Shown: in pieces, positions 1 to 5,141 of the stretch
Numbering within the stretch: the stretch's first letter is position 1
How the letters are laid out: each line of letters starts with the position of its first letter
Origin: an uncultured delta proteobacterium
GTDB taxonomy: Bacteria > Desulfobacterota > Syntrophorhabdia > Syntrophorhabdales > Syntrophorhabdaceae
DNA length: 5,173 bases
Direction of reading: 5' to 3'
Assembly (NCBI GenBank): GCA_903872255.1
Contig: CAIQJW010000152.1
Location: 1 to 5,173 of the forward strand
Made by a program: the position numbers and the translations under genes
Notes under the pieces: generated by a model
What the model was told of the DNA's origin: nothing
Database searches by the model: none
What the model saw: only the letters and a program-made list of their open reading frames with translations

Positions 1-290
1 GCAAGGCGGGTAATGAGGTTAATTATGTTCTGCCCCGCTTTTGGGAATTTTACGACAAAAAAATCGACGAAGATGTGGCCCCTCATCCATGAGGTGATGG
101 GAAGGGCGAAACCGATGGCTACTGCCCCGCCCAAACCGACTATCTCAAATGTTCCGATAATAGGCCTGTCGAAGAAATAGCGCAGGAAGACGTCACAAAC
201 TGTGAGCAGCATAATAAAAGTAAGGGCTACTCCAGCAATGACGCTCATCAATTTGCTGAGTTTTTCAGCAATCCAAAGTATGGCTCCCAT
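1..290 (-). CDS. TRAP transporter small permease, DctQ family (N-terminal part, runs off the window)
   Basis: This is the 5' end of a gene reading leftward: 96 complete codons are visible and the rest lies beyond position 1. Translation from the ATG at 288-290 gives MGAILWIAEKLSKLMSV and then two hydrophobic stretches, about residues 15-37 and 46-68. The signature of the DctQ/TRAP small membrane subunit is clear: DVFLRYFF (33-40), P-I-I-G-T-F-E-I (43-50) and RGHIFVDFFV (70-79). In TRAP systems this four-helix inner-membrane protein pairs with the large permease DctM and a periplasmic binding protein to import organic acids with cation symport; the substrate cannot be read from this subunit. 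The start is fixed by an AGGAGG ribosome-binding site five bases upstream. DctM and DctP would be expected nearby, possibly to the left. The family call is firm. Confidence 0.9.
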   Translation of the reverse strand, partial: MGAILWIAEKLSKLMSVIAGVALTFIMLLTVCDVFLRYFFDRPIIGTFEIVGLGGAVAIGFALPITSWMRGHIFVDFFVVKFPKAGQNIINLITRL

Positions 291-294
291 TGCT

Positions 295-300
295 CCTCCT
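295..300 (-). promoter_or_regulatory. Shine-Dalgarno of the DctQ-like gene
   Basis: On the - strand the bases read AGGAGG followed by AGCA and the ATG at 290, a full consensus ribosome-binding site at near-ideal spacing (the GCA just before ATG included). It decides the start codon of the DctQ-like gene and suggests strong translation, unlike the weak sites in front of the rightward genes. Confidence 0.85.
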
Positions 301-342
301 AATGTAACTTGTAGTGTATCTTTATCCCTGATGTAATACCGC

Positions 343-372
343 ATCTTATGTCATCGGAGTGGTCAATGTCAA
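343..372 (-). promoter_or_regulatory. Probable sigma70-type promoter of the DctQ-like (TRAP) gene
   Basis: On the - strand a perfect -35 hexamer TTGACA (372-367) is followed after 18 bases by TAAGAT (348-343), a 4/6 match to the -10 consensus. The implied transcription start is near position 336, giving a 5' leader of roughly 45 bases before the ATG at 290. No sigma54-type GG-N10-GC element was seen. An inverted repeat directly abuts the upstream side of the -35 (see separate entry), which may be a regulator site. Confidence 0.55.
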
Positions 373-386
373 GCTAAAAATTTAGC
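373..386. repeat. Inverted repeat GCTAAA-AA-TTTAGC next to the TRAP -35 box
   Basis: Perfect 6-bp arms, 373-378 and 381-386, are separated by two A residues. The element sits immediately upstream of the leftward -35 box (367-372). This is a typical place for an activator or repressor half-site pair or an A/T-rich UP element. TRAP operons are often controlled by neighbouring regulators, but none is encoded in this window. The repeat is visible directly; a regulatory role is inferred. Confidence 0.35.
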
Positions 387-497
387 AATTAAGACGTGGA
401 AATGATTGACTTTTAAACGCATTCGTACCCCAGTTGCTGAACAATACGCCGAACAATCGAAAAAGCTGGATTTGATAAGATTATGTGAATAATTCCC

Positions 498-507
498 GGA
501 ATATTCC
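498..507. repeat. Palindrome GGAATATTCC flanked by repeated ATTCCCGG
   Basis: The 10-bp perfect palindrome at 498-507 lies within two direct copies of ATTCCCGG (493-499 area and 503-510), about 45-60 bases upstream of the mobA start. The arrangement could be an operator for mobA. No convincing rightward promoter was found between 373 and 553: TTGACT at 406-411 has no -10 at the right distance, and AATAAT at 488-493 has no matching -35. The functional reading is therefore weak. Confidence 0.25.
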
Positions 508-553
508 CGGTGTCATTTTTGCTATTGCCTTCGAAAAATGATAGGTATTTTAT

Positions 554-1141
554 ATGGATACAGCATGCGCGATACTTGCCGGCGGACGGAGCCTCCGCAT
601 GGGGCGCGACAAGGCGACCGCCCAGTTTCAGGGCAGGACATTGATCAGGACTATTTTTGACATCGTTAAAACGGTGTTCGAGGATATAATAATAGTTTCT
701 TCGATGCACGGCCCCATGGATGGTATTGACGCAGCCATCGTAAAGGATATTCTCCCGATCCAGACCCCCATGGTCGGTATTGCTACGGCACTTCTCAATT
801 CAGAGAAACCGCGCGTTTTCGTCGTTGCCTGCGATATGCCTTTTCTCACCCGGGAAGCTATACGGTGCCTGATAGATGCACCGGGAAATGCGGAAATAAT
901 AATTCCAATGATCGGACAATATTATGAACCTCTTCATGCGGTGTACAACCGGTCCTGCCTGCCGCATTTTCTCCGGTTGATAGGTCTTAACCGGCTTAAG
1001 ATATCCGGCGTGTTCCCTTACGTGACGACGAGGGTGATAAAGGATGACCCGCGCTTTCGCAATGTCCGCGGCGACCTTGTCTTTCTCAATCTGAACACGG
1101 TCGAGGAATTGCAGCGCGTCAAGACGGATGAGCCATTTTGA
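554..1141 (+). CDS. mobA: Molybdenum cofactor guanylyltransferase MobA
   Basis: MobA transfers GMP from GTP to Mo-molybdopterin in the cytoplasm, making the bis-MGD cofactor used by formate dehydrogenases and related enzymes. The 195-residue length fits the family. The Rossmann-like nucleotidyltransferase fold is marked by LAGGRSLRMGRDK (8-20, the GTP-binding loop with its lysine), the metal-binding DMP (94-96) after strand VFVVAC, EPLHAVY (125-131), and the C-terminal FLNLNTVEEL (177-186), which matches the usual N-x-NTPEEL of MobA apart from a valine for the proline. The TPMVGI segment (71-76) replaces the common GPLxGI. The ATG at 554 is the first possible start because an in-frame TAG lies at 542-544; only a weak SD (AGGT, 543-546) precedes it. 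It overlaps rimI by four bases if rimI starts at TTG 1138. A related MobA-like nucleotidyltransferase is the main alternative. Confidence 0.88.
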   Translation: MDTACAILAGGRSLRMGRDKATAQFQGRTLIRTIFDIVKTVFEDIIIVSSMHGPMDGIDAAIVKDILPIQTPMVGIATALLNSEKPRVFVVACDMPFLTREAIRCLIDAPGNAEIIIPMIGQYYEPLHAVYNRSCLPHFLRLIGLNRLKISGVFPYVTTRVIKDDPRFRNVRGDLVFLNLNTVEELQRVKTDEPF

Positions 1142-1596
1142 CGGGCGGTATATGTCCGCGGCTGATGCGCACAATGACCGAGAGAGATATTCCCGAAATA
1201 TTGGAAATAGAAAAACGTTCCTTCGTATCGCCCTGGACCCGGGGGATGTTCACGCAAACCCTTGAGTCGCCCGTCGCGTACAACTTCGTAACGGTCGGGA
1301 GGCAGAAGATACTGGGATATGTTATCTTTTACCAGGCAGGCCTCGAGATGCACATCATGAATATCGCAGTACATCCCGACCACCGGCGCCAGGGGATAGG
1401 CTCCGACATGATGCAGAGAATACTTGAGACATCCCGGATAAATTCGGTCGAGGAGTGTTTCCTGGAGGTCAGGGAAACCAATTTCCCCGCGCAGGGTCTG
1501 TACGAAAAACTCGGGTTCAGGAATATCGGGAGGCGTAAAGGATATTATAGTGAAACAAGTGAAGATGCGATCGTGATGGTATTATCTTTGGCGTAA
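1138..1596 (+). CDS. rimI: Ribosomal protein S18 N-alpha-acetyltransferase RimI (GNAT family)
   Basis: RimI acetylates the N-terminal alanine of ribosomal protein S18 using acetyl-CoA. The GNAT fold is complete: beta-1 region LMRTMTERDI (9-18), SFVSPWT (28-34), core strand plus acetyl-CoA loop MNIAVHP..RRQGIG (74-88), and the C-terminal catalytic block LEVRETN..LYEKLGF (109-127). E110 and Y122 correspond by spacing to the catalytic Glu103 and Tyr115 of the enterobacterial enzyme, and the tail GYYSETSEDAIVMVLSL strongly resembles enterobacterial RimI. I chose TTG at 1138, which overlaps the mobA stop (TTGA) with GGATGAG five bases upstream. Starting at ATG 1165 leaves no SD and trims beta-1, though it cannot be excluded. 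The stop codon is part of a heptamer repeat. Other GNATs are possible, but the C-terminal block favours RimI. Confidence 0.88.
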   Translation: MTGGICPRLMRTMTERDIPEILEIEKRSFVSPWTRGMFTQTLESPVAYNFVTVGRQKILGYVIFYQAGLEMHIMNIAVHPDHRRQGIGSDMMQRILETSRINSVEECFLEVRETNFPAQGLYEKLGFRNIGRRKGYYSETSEDAIVMVLSLA

Positions 1597-1617
1597 GGCG
1601 TAAGGCGTAAGGCGTAA
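1590..1617 (+). repeat. Tandem repeat, four exact copies of GGCGTAA
   Basis: Four perfect heptamers occupy 1590-1596, 1597-1603, 1604-1610 and 1611-1617, followed by GGA. The first unit contains the last sense bases and the TAA stop of rimI, so copy-number change would leave the RimI protein unaltered while shifting the distance to the pyrK promoter region. Each junction also creates GTAAGG, complementary to CCTTAC at 1654-1659. A short exact array like this is prone to slipped-strand change; whether it has a role is unknown. Confidence 0.9.
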
Positions 1618-1639
1618 GGACCACCTACGGAAAAAGGAA

Positions 1640-1669
1640 TTGCCATGCACGGGCCTTACAGGTTAGAAT
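1640..1669 (+). promoter_or_regulatory. Possible promoter for pyrK-pyrD-recJ
   Basis: TTGCCA (1640-1645, 5/6 to the -35 consensus) and TAGAAT (1664-1669, 5/6 to the -10 consensus) are separated by 18 bases. The start would be near 1676, giving about 31 bases of leader before pyrK. The gap of 110 bases after rimI is long for this otherwise overlapping gene group, which fits an internal promoter. Readthrough from mobA-rimI is also likely, since no terminator is seen between them. Confidence 0.4.
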
Positions 1670-1683
1670 CCCGTCGAAGCAAA

Positions 1684-1700
1684 ACCTTATACATAAAGGT
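1684..1700 (+). promoter_or_regulatory. pyrK ribosome-binding site within a small potential hairpin
   Basis: AAAGGT at 1695-1700 lies six bases before the pyrK ATG (1707) and is the only good SD for it. ACCTT at 1684-1688 is complementary to AAGGT at 1696-1700, with a seven-base loop, so the SD could be partly masked in the mRNA. The stem has only five pairs and would be weak on its own. The SD is seen directly; control by masking is inference. Confidence 0.4.
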
Positions 1701-1706
1701 ACGAAT

Positions 1707-2465
1707 ATGGATGATATGCCGGGAATAATAACTGAGAACAGCGCCTTGATCCCGGGTTATCACCGCCTGACCGTACGGCTCGAGAGACCTCTCGGAAAGG
1801 TTTCGCCGGGCCAGTTTGTCATGCTGAAGGTCCCCGATCCCGAGGTGTTCCTCCGCAGGCCGTTCAGCATCTACGATGCACGGGATAGGACGGTGACGGT
1901 CATGTACCGCGTTGTCGGCAAGGGCACGGATGCGTTAAGCCGCGCCCGGAAGAAGGCTCCCGTCATGGTACTCGGACCGTTGGGCCGCGGGTTTTCGATA
2001 CCGCCCGCGGGTGCGTGCCTTGTCATAGCGGGGGGTATCGGTTACGCCGGGGTACGGATGCTCCTGAAAAGGCTCGGGAAAAGGGCAGCGTTGTTCCTGG
2101 GGATCACGGGGAAAACCGAACTTCCCTTGCTTTCCGACCTCAAGGGTGTTGAGGTTTTGACCGCAACGCTTGACGGCTCCCACGGGTATCACGGCAATGT
2201 CGTTTCCCTGCTGAAGGAACGCTTCGCACCACACCGCTCGCAAGGGCCGACCATATTTGCCTGCGGTCCCAAGGGAATGATCATAAGCTTAAAAGAATTC
2301 CTCGAACCGGACAAGGTTCCGTGCCAGGTTTCGATCGAGGAGAGGATGGCGTGCGGCCTGGGACTCTGTTTCGGGTGCATCGCTGAAACGAAAGACGATA
2401 CAAACCCTTTTAAAAGGGTTTGTAAAGAAGGACCGGTATTTGATCTATGGGACCTCTCGCTGTAG
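1707..2465 (+). CDS. pyrK: Dihydroorotate dehydrogenase B, electron transfer subunit PyrK
   Basis: PyrK is the FAD and [2Fe-2S] subunit of the class 1B dihydroorotate dehydrogenase; it relays electrons from the FMN of PyrD to NAD+ in de novo UMP synthesis. Order of domains in 252 residues: ferredoxin-reductase beta barrel (about 5-100) with FAD motif RRPFS (50-54); NAD-binding domain (about 103-200) with GGIGYAG (109-115), DGSHGYHGNV (156-165) and ACGPKGM (185-191); and a C-terminal cluster domain with EERMACG. Four cysteines C216, C221, C224 and C239 give the expected C-x4-C-x2-C-x14-C ligand pattern. The position after GGIGYA, usually proline, is glycine here. ATG 1707 is preferred over ATG 1716 because of the AAAGGT SD. 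Its 3' end overlaps pyrD by 19 bases, and the two subunits form one heterotetramer, so coupling makes sense. A 26-bp palindrome lies between the codons of C224 and C239. Confidence 0.93.
   Translation: MDDMPGIITENSALIPGYHRLTVRLERPLGKVSPGQFVMLKVPDPEVFLRRPFSIYDARDRTVTVMYRVVGKGTDALSRARKKAPVMVLGPLGRGFSIPPAGACLVIAGGIGYAGVRMLLKRLGKRAALFLGITGKTELPLLSDLKGVEVLTATLDGSHGYHGNVVSLLKERFAPHRSQGPTIFACGPKGMIISLKEFLEPDKVPCQVSIEERMACGLGLCFGCIAETKDDTNPFKRVCKEGPVFDLWDLSL
2399..2424. repeat. 26-bp perfect palindrome inside pyrK, upstream of the pyrD start
   Basis: The half TACAAACCCTTTT (2399-2411) is followed at once by its exact reverse complement (2412-2424). It spans codons for the linker between the third and fourth cluster cysteines; the C239 codon TGT is at 2421-2423. 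As RNA it could form about eleven pairs closed by a UUAA loop. It stops three bases before the purine-rich AAGGA (2428-2432) that probably serves pyrD. There is no U-tract after it, so it is not an intrinsic terminator. Confidence 0.85.
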
Positions 2466-3349
2466 ATATATTGGGCAAAACCCTGAAAAACCCGGTTATG
2501 AACGCATCGGGGACACTCGGTTACGGCATTGAGATAGAGCCCCTCTGGAATATTGACATCCTGGGGGCCTACGTTACAAAAGGCCTGTCCGAAAAGCCCC
2601 ATCACGGCAACAAAACGCCCCGCGTCTGGGAGGAGCGCTGCGGAATGATAAACTCCATAGGGCTTCAGAATGTCGGGGTGGAATACTTCTTTTCCCATTA
2701 TTTCCCGTTCTTCGAAGAGAAAAAGTTGCCCATTATCGTGAATTTCTTCGGATTTACCGAAGACGAGTATGTTTCGTGTGCCAGGAAGATCCCTTCCCAC
2801 GATCTCATTGTTGCACTTGAGATGAACCTTTCCTGTCCCAATATAAAAAAGGGGGGGATAAGTTTCGGAAAGGACGCCCCGGCCGTCCATAACATCGTAC
2901 GGGCAGTTCGGGATGTAACATCGGTCCCCCTCATCGCCAAACTTACCCCCGAAGTGAAAAATATCGTCGAGATAGCACGGGCGGCACATGAAGGAGGGGC
3001 AGATGGGCTTACATTGATAAATACGATGCCTGCTGCGATCATTGATACAAGGACAAGGAGCATGCCGCTTAAAGGCGGACTTTCGGGCCCCGTTTTAAAG
3101 CCCATTGCCTTACGGGCCGTCTATGAATGCTATAGGGAAATACCGATCCCCATCATAGGCGCAGGGGGGATAATGGATGTCGAAGATGCCCTGGAATTCC
3201 TGATGGCAGGCGCGCGGGCCATTGAGATCGGCACCGCCACGTTCGTGGACCCTTTTACGATGCCGAAGGTCATCGCCGGCCTCAATTCATGGCTTAAGGA
3301 AAATAACTACGCCGGCATACCGGCCATAACGGGAATAGCCCATGGCTGA
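2447..3349 (+). CDS. pyrD: Dihydroorotate dehydrogenase B, catalytic subunit PyrD (class 1B)
   Basis: The FMN-dependent TIM-barrel subunit oxidises dihydroorotate to orotate, the fourth step of pyrimidine synthesis, and hands electrons to PyrK. The 300-residue length is typical. Visible motifs are KNPVMNASGTLGYG (14-27), the FMN/substrate lysine region VTKGLS (43-48), GMINSIGLQN (66-75), NLSCPN (127-132) with C130, KLTPEV (165-170), GGLSGP (210-215), and the phosphate-binding GAGGI (238-242). C130 as catalytic base, where class 2 enzymes use serine, together with an adjacent pyrK, fixes the class as 1B. ATG 2447 is the first possible start since an in-frame TGA lies at 2441-2443; the nearest SD, AAGGA at 2428-2432, is 14 bases away, which is long and points to coupling with pyrK translation. 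The tract at 2845-2857 (A6 then G7) is slip-prone. It overlaps recJ by eight bases. Confidence 0.96.
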   Translation: MGPLAVDILGKTLKNPVMNASGTLGYGIEIEPLWNIDILGAYVTKGLSEKPHHGNKTPRVWEERCGMINSIGLQNVGVEYFFSHYFPFFEEKKLPIIVNFFGFTEDEYVSCARKIPSHDLIVALEMNLSCPNIKKGGISFGKDAPAVHNIVRAVRDVTSVPLIAKLTPEVKNIVEIARAAHEGGADGLTLINTMPAAIIDTRTRSMPLKGGLSGPVLKPIALRAVYECYREIPIPIIGAGGIMDVEDALEFLMAGARAIEIGTATFVDPFTMPKVIAGLNSWLKENNYAGIPAITGIAHG

Positions 3350-5039
3350 TGGCAACGGGTCAAACCCGGGCAATATACCGGTTGAAGGGGCCGACCGTTA
3401 TGCGGCCGGGATAAGCGCCTCCCTTGGCATCCCGGATATCATCGCCCGCATACTCGTCGCCCGGGGCATCACGACCCCCGGCGGGGCATCGGTCTTCTTA
3501 AAGCCCCGGCTTAACGACCTTTCCGACCCCTTCCTTCTTCCTGACATGGAAAAAGGCATTGCGCGGTTTGTTGACGCCATAAAAAAAGGTGAAAAAATTT
3601 GCATATGGGGCGATTACGATGCGGACGGCATTTCAAGCATTGCCCTTGCCTACAATTTCCTCAAGAACCTTGGCATAACCCCCGTTGTCCATATACCGAC
3701 CCGCGAGGAAGGATACGGACTTCATAGTGATAAGATAAATGATCTTCACGAGCAGGGGGTGAACCTTCTAGTCTCGCTCGACTGCGGTTCTTCGAACATC
3801 GAGGAGATTGCCCGCGCGAACGAGCTCGGTATCGATACCATAGTTATAGACCACCACGAGATAGGGGCCGATCTCCCGCCCGCCCATGCCGTCATAAACC
3901 CTAAGCGCAAGGATTCGGTATTTCCGACGCGCGACCTTGCGGCCTGCGGGGTAACATTCTTTTTTCTCATGGGGCTAAGGAGAGTCCTCAATAAGAAAGG
4001 GATGATACTGAAGCACATCAACCTGAAAAAGGAATTGGATCTTGTAACTATCGGAACGGTGGGCGACATGGTGCCCTTGACCGGCGACAACAGGATCCTT
4101 GTCAGGCATGGCATCGAGGTTATGAACCAGGCCCCGAGGGCCTGGCTTCGCTCCATGCTGGGAAATAAGATGATATCGAAAGGGTTGGTAAATGAGTTTG
4201 CGCTCGGTTTTATCATAATTCCCCGGATCAATGCGGCCGGCAGGGTATCGCGGCCCGGCCCGGCCTTCGATTTTCTTGTATCTCCCGATGACGACACAGC
4301 GCTTGTCCTCCTGGCTGAGCTTCAGAAGGCGAACAATCTCAGGCAGACGCTAGAAAAAAAGATCCACGGCCAGATCGTGAATGGCATTTCAGTCAACGGG
4401 CTCGCGGGCAAAAAAAGCATCGTTGTATTTGATGAAAAATGGCATGCGAGCGCGGGCGTTCTTGGCATTGTTGCGCAAAAACTGACGGAGCAATTCGGAA
4501 AGCCCGCCATCGTTATGACCATGGTCAACGGCATATGGAAAGGTTCCGGCCGCGGCCGCGAAGGGATGGACCTCTTCGAAACGATATGCTCCCTCTCCCC
4601 TCTGCTAATCAAATATGGAGGACACAAATACGCCTGCGGTATCTCGCTTGCGGATGAGAATATCAAGTTTTTTGCCGATGCTTTTGAAAGATCAATGGAG
4701 GGAGTAACCCTGTCCAGAAAGCGTTCGGTGCATATTGATACCACCGCCGGGTTTGACGAGTTGACAATTGACGTCATGGAACTGTTCGAGCAGATAGGCC
4801 CGTTCGGAATTGGCAACCCCCGGCCGAACCTTGTCTTCGAGGCGGCAGGTGTTTATGCGGCGGGCAATGGAAGGACAAGGATCGTGGACCATAGCAGCAG
4901 AACGTGGTACGGTTTCTATCCTTCCCAAGGGCCAGTCCAAAAAGACGGCCCCGGCAGGATAATCGCGTCGCCGAATGTACGGATGGAAATGGGAGAGAAG
5001 TTCATCAATCTCAATATAAAGGAAATATTAAATTCGTAA
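3342..5039 (+). CDS. recJ: Single-stranded-DNA-specific 5'-3' exonuclease RecJ
   Basis: RecJ degrades single-stranded DNA from the 5' end in recombination (RecF pathway), mismatch and base-excision repair. The 565-residue protein is full length. The DHH domain carries DYDADG (91-96), SLDCG (145-149, D147), DHH (170-172) and GTVGDMVP (238-245, D242), the metal-binding aspartates and histidines. Next come RINAAGR (295-301) and a helical linker with LAELQKANNLRQ, then the DHHA1 domain with WHASAGVLGIVA (367-378), GSGRGR (401-406) and GGHKYACG (426-433). The C-terminal OB-type domain starts around GPFGIGNP (486-493). WHASAG has two residues more than the WHxGV form I expect for the family. The start ATG 3342 overlaps the pyrD stop by eight bases with no good SD, so translation probably depends on pyrD. 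Why recJ follows pyrimidine genes is not evident. Confidence 0.95.
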   Translation: MADGNGSNPGNIPVEGADRYAAGISASLGIPDIIARILVARGITTPGGASVFLKPRLNDLSDPFLLPDMEKGIARFVDAIKKGEKICIWGDYDADGISSIALAYNFLKNLGITPVVHIPTREEGYGLHSDKINDLHEQGVNLLVSLDCGSSNIEEIARANELGIDTIVIDHHEIGADLPPAHAVINPKRKDSVFPTRDLAACGVTFFFLMGLRRVLNKKGMILKHINLKKELDLVTIGTVGDMVPLTGDNRILVRHGIEVMNQAPRAWLRSMLGNKMISKGLVNEFALGFIIIPRINAAGRVSRPGPAFDFLVSPDDDTALVLLAELQKANNLRQTLEKKIHGQIVNGISVNGLAGKKSIVVFDEKWHASAGVLGIVAQKLTEQFGKPAIVMTMVNGIWKGSGRGREGMDLFETICSLSPLLIKYGGHKYACGISLADENIKFFADAFERSMEGVTLSRKRSVHIDTTAGFDELTIDVMELFEQIGPFGIGNPRPNLVFEAAGVYAAGNGRTRIVDHSSRTWYGFYPSQGPVQKDGPGRIIASPNVRMEMGEKFINLNIKEILNS

Positions 5040-5048
5040 GCAAATAGC

Positions 5049-5078
5049 ATGTCCCCACAACCCAGCATGTATGGACAT
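5049..5078. repeat. Inverted repeat ATGTCC...GGACAT with nested direct repeat, at a promoter
   Basis: ATGTCC (5049-5054) and GGACAT (5073-5078) form 6-bp inverted arms. AGCATGT is also repeated directly at 5046-5052 and 5064-5070, 18 bases apart. The right arm covers the -35 hexamer of the rightward promoter, so a bound dimeric regulator would block it. This is seen in the sequence, but short repeats of this kind also arise by chance. Confidence 0.35.
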
Positions 5079-5100
5079 CCGCACATATATGTTCTATAAT
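5072..5100 (+). promoter_or_regulatory. Near-consensus sigma70-type promoter for the gene at 5142
   Basis: TGGACA (5072-5077, 5/6) and a perfect TATAAT (5095-5100) are 17 bases apart, the optimal spacing. The start would be near 5107, with an A/T-rich leader of about 35 bases to the ATG at 5142. It lies 33 bases after the recJ stop and marks a new transcription unit. No intrinsic terminator is visible between recJ and this promoter. Confidence 0.7.
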
Positions 5101-5141
5101 AAAATTAATGATAAAGAAATCCGGAAAACAGAGGGTATCCC

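Noticed and set aside
413..709. A 98-codon - strand frame covering part of the intergenic region and the mobA start
   Set aside because: It has no family resemblance and covers the antisense of the MobA nucleotide-binding loop.
1590..1617. The heptamer array as a CRISPR-like or integration repeat
   Set aside because: Units are seven bases with no spacers, there are no cas genes, and no mobile-element ends are present.
1658..1674. A tRNA T-arm-like stretch (GGTTAGAATCCC, with four of five stem pairs)
   Set aside because: No acceptor, D or anticodon arm surrounds it and the invariant C of the T loop is replaced; it is a chance match or at most an unprovable remnant.
1645..1728. A 27-codon leader ORF (starts MHGPYRLESRR) with a good AAGGA SD, overlapping the pyrK start
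   Set aside because: It is tempting as a leader peptide, but its start falls within the better-supported promoter at 1640-1669, its peptide shows no regulatory codon run, and a frame this short is common by chance.
2399..2424. The pyrK palindrome as a Rho-independent terminator
   Set aside because: It is followed by AAAGAAGGACC rather than a U-tract, and termination here would cut off pyrD and recJ.
2189..2989. A 266-codon open frame on the - strand across the pyrK/pyrD junction, and other long antisense frames at 3746-4297, 4322-4816 and 800-1174
   Set aside because: They lie opposite genes with complete family motifs, show no recognisable domain, and are explained by GC-biased codon positions leaving few antisense stops.
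4549..4560. GGCCGC doubled in recJ, a 12-bp palindrome containing a NotI-type site
   Set aside because: It is explained by the G-R-G-R codons of the conserved GSGR motif in a GC-rich gene.
4439..4657. A 72-codon + strand frame inside recJ
   Set aside because: It is out of frame within the conserved DHHA1 region of RecJ, is rich in Arg from GC-rich codons and has no family signature.
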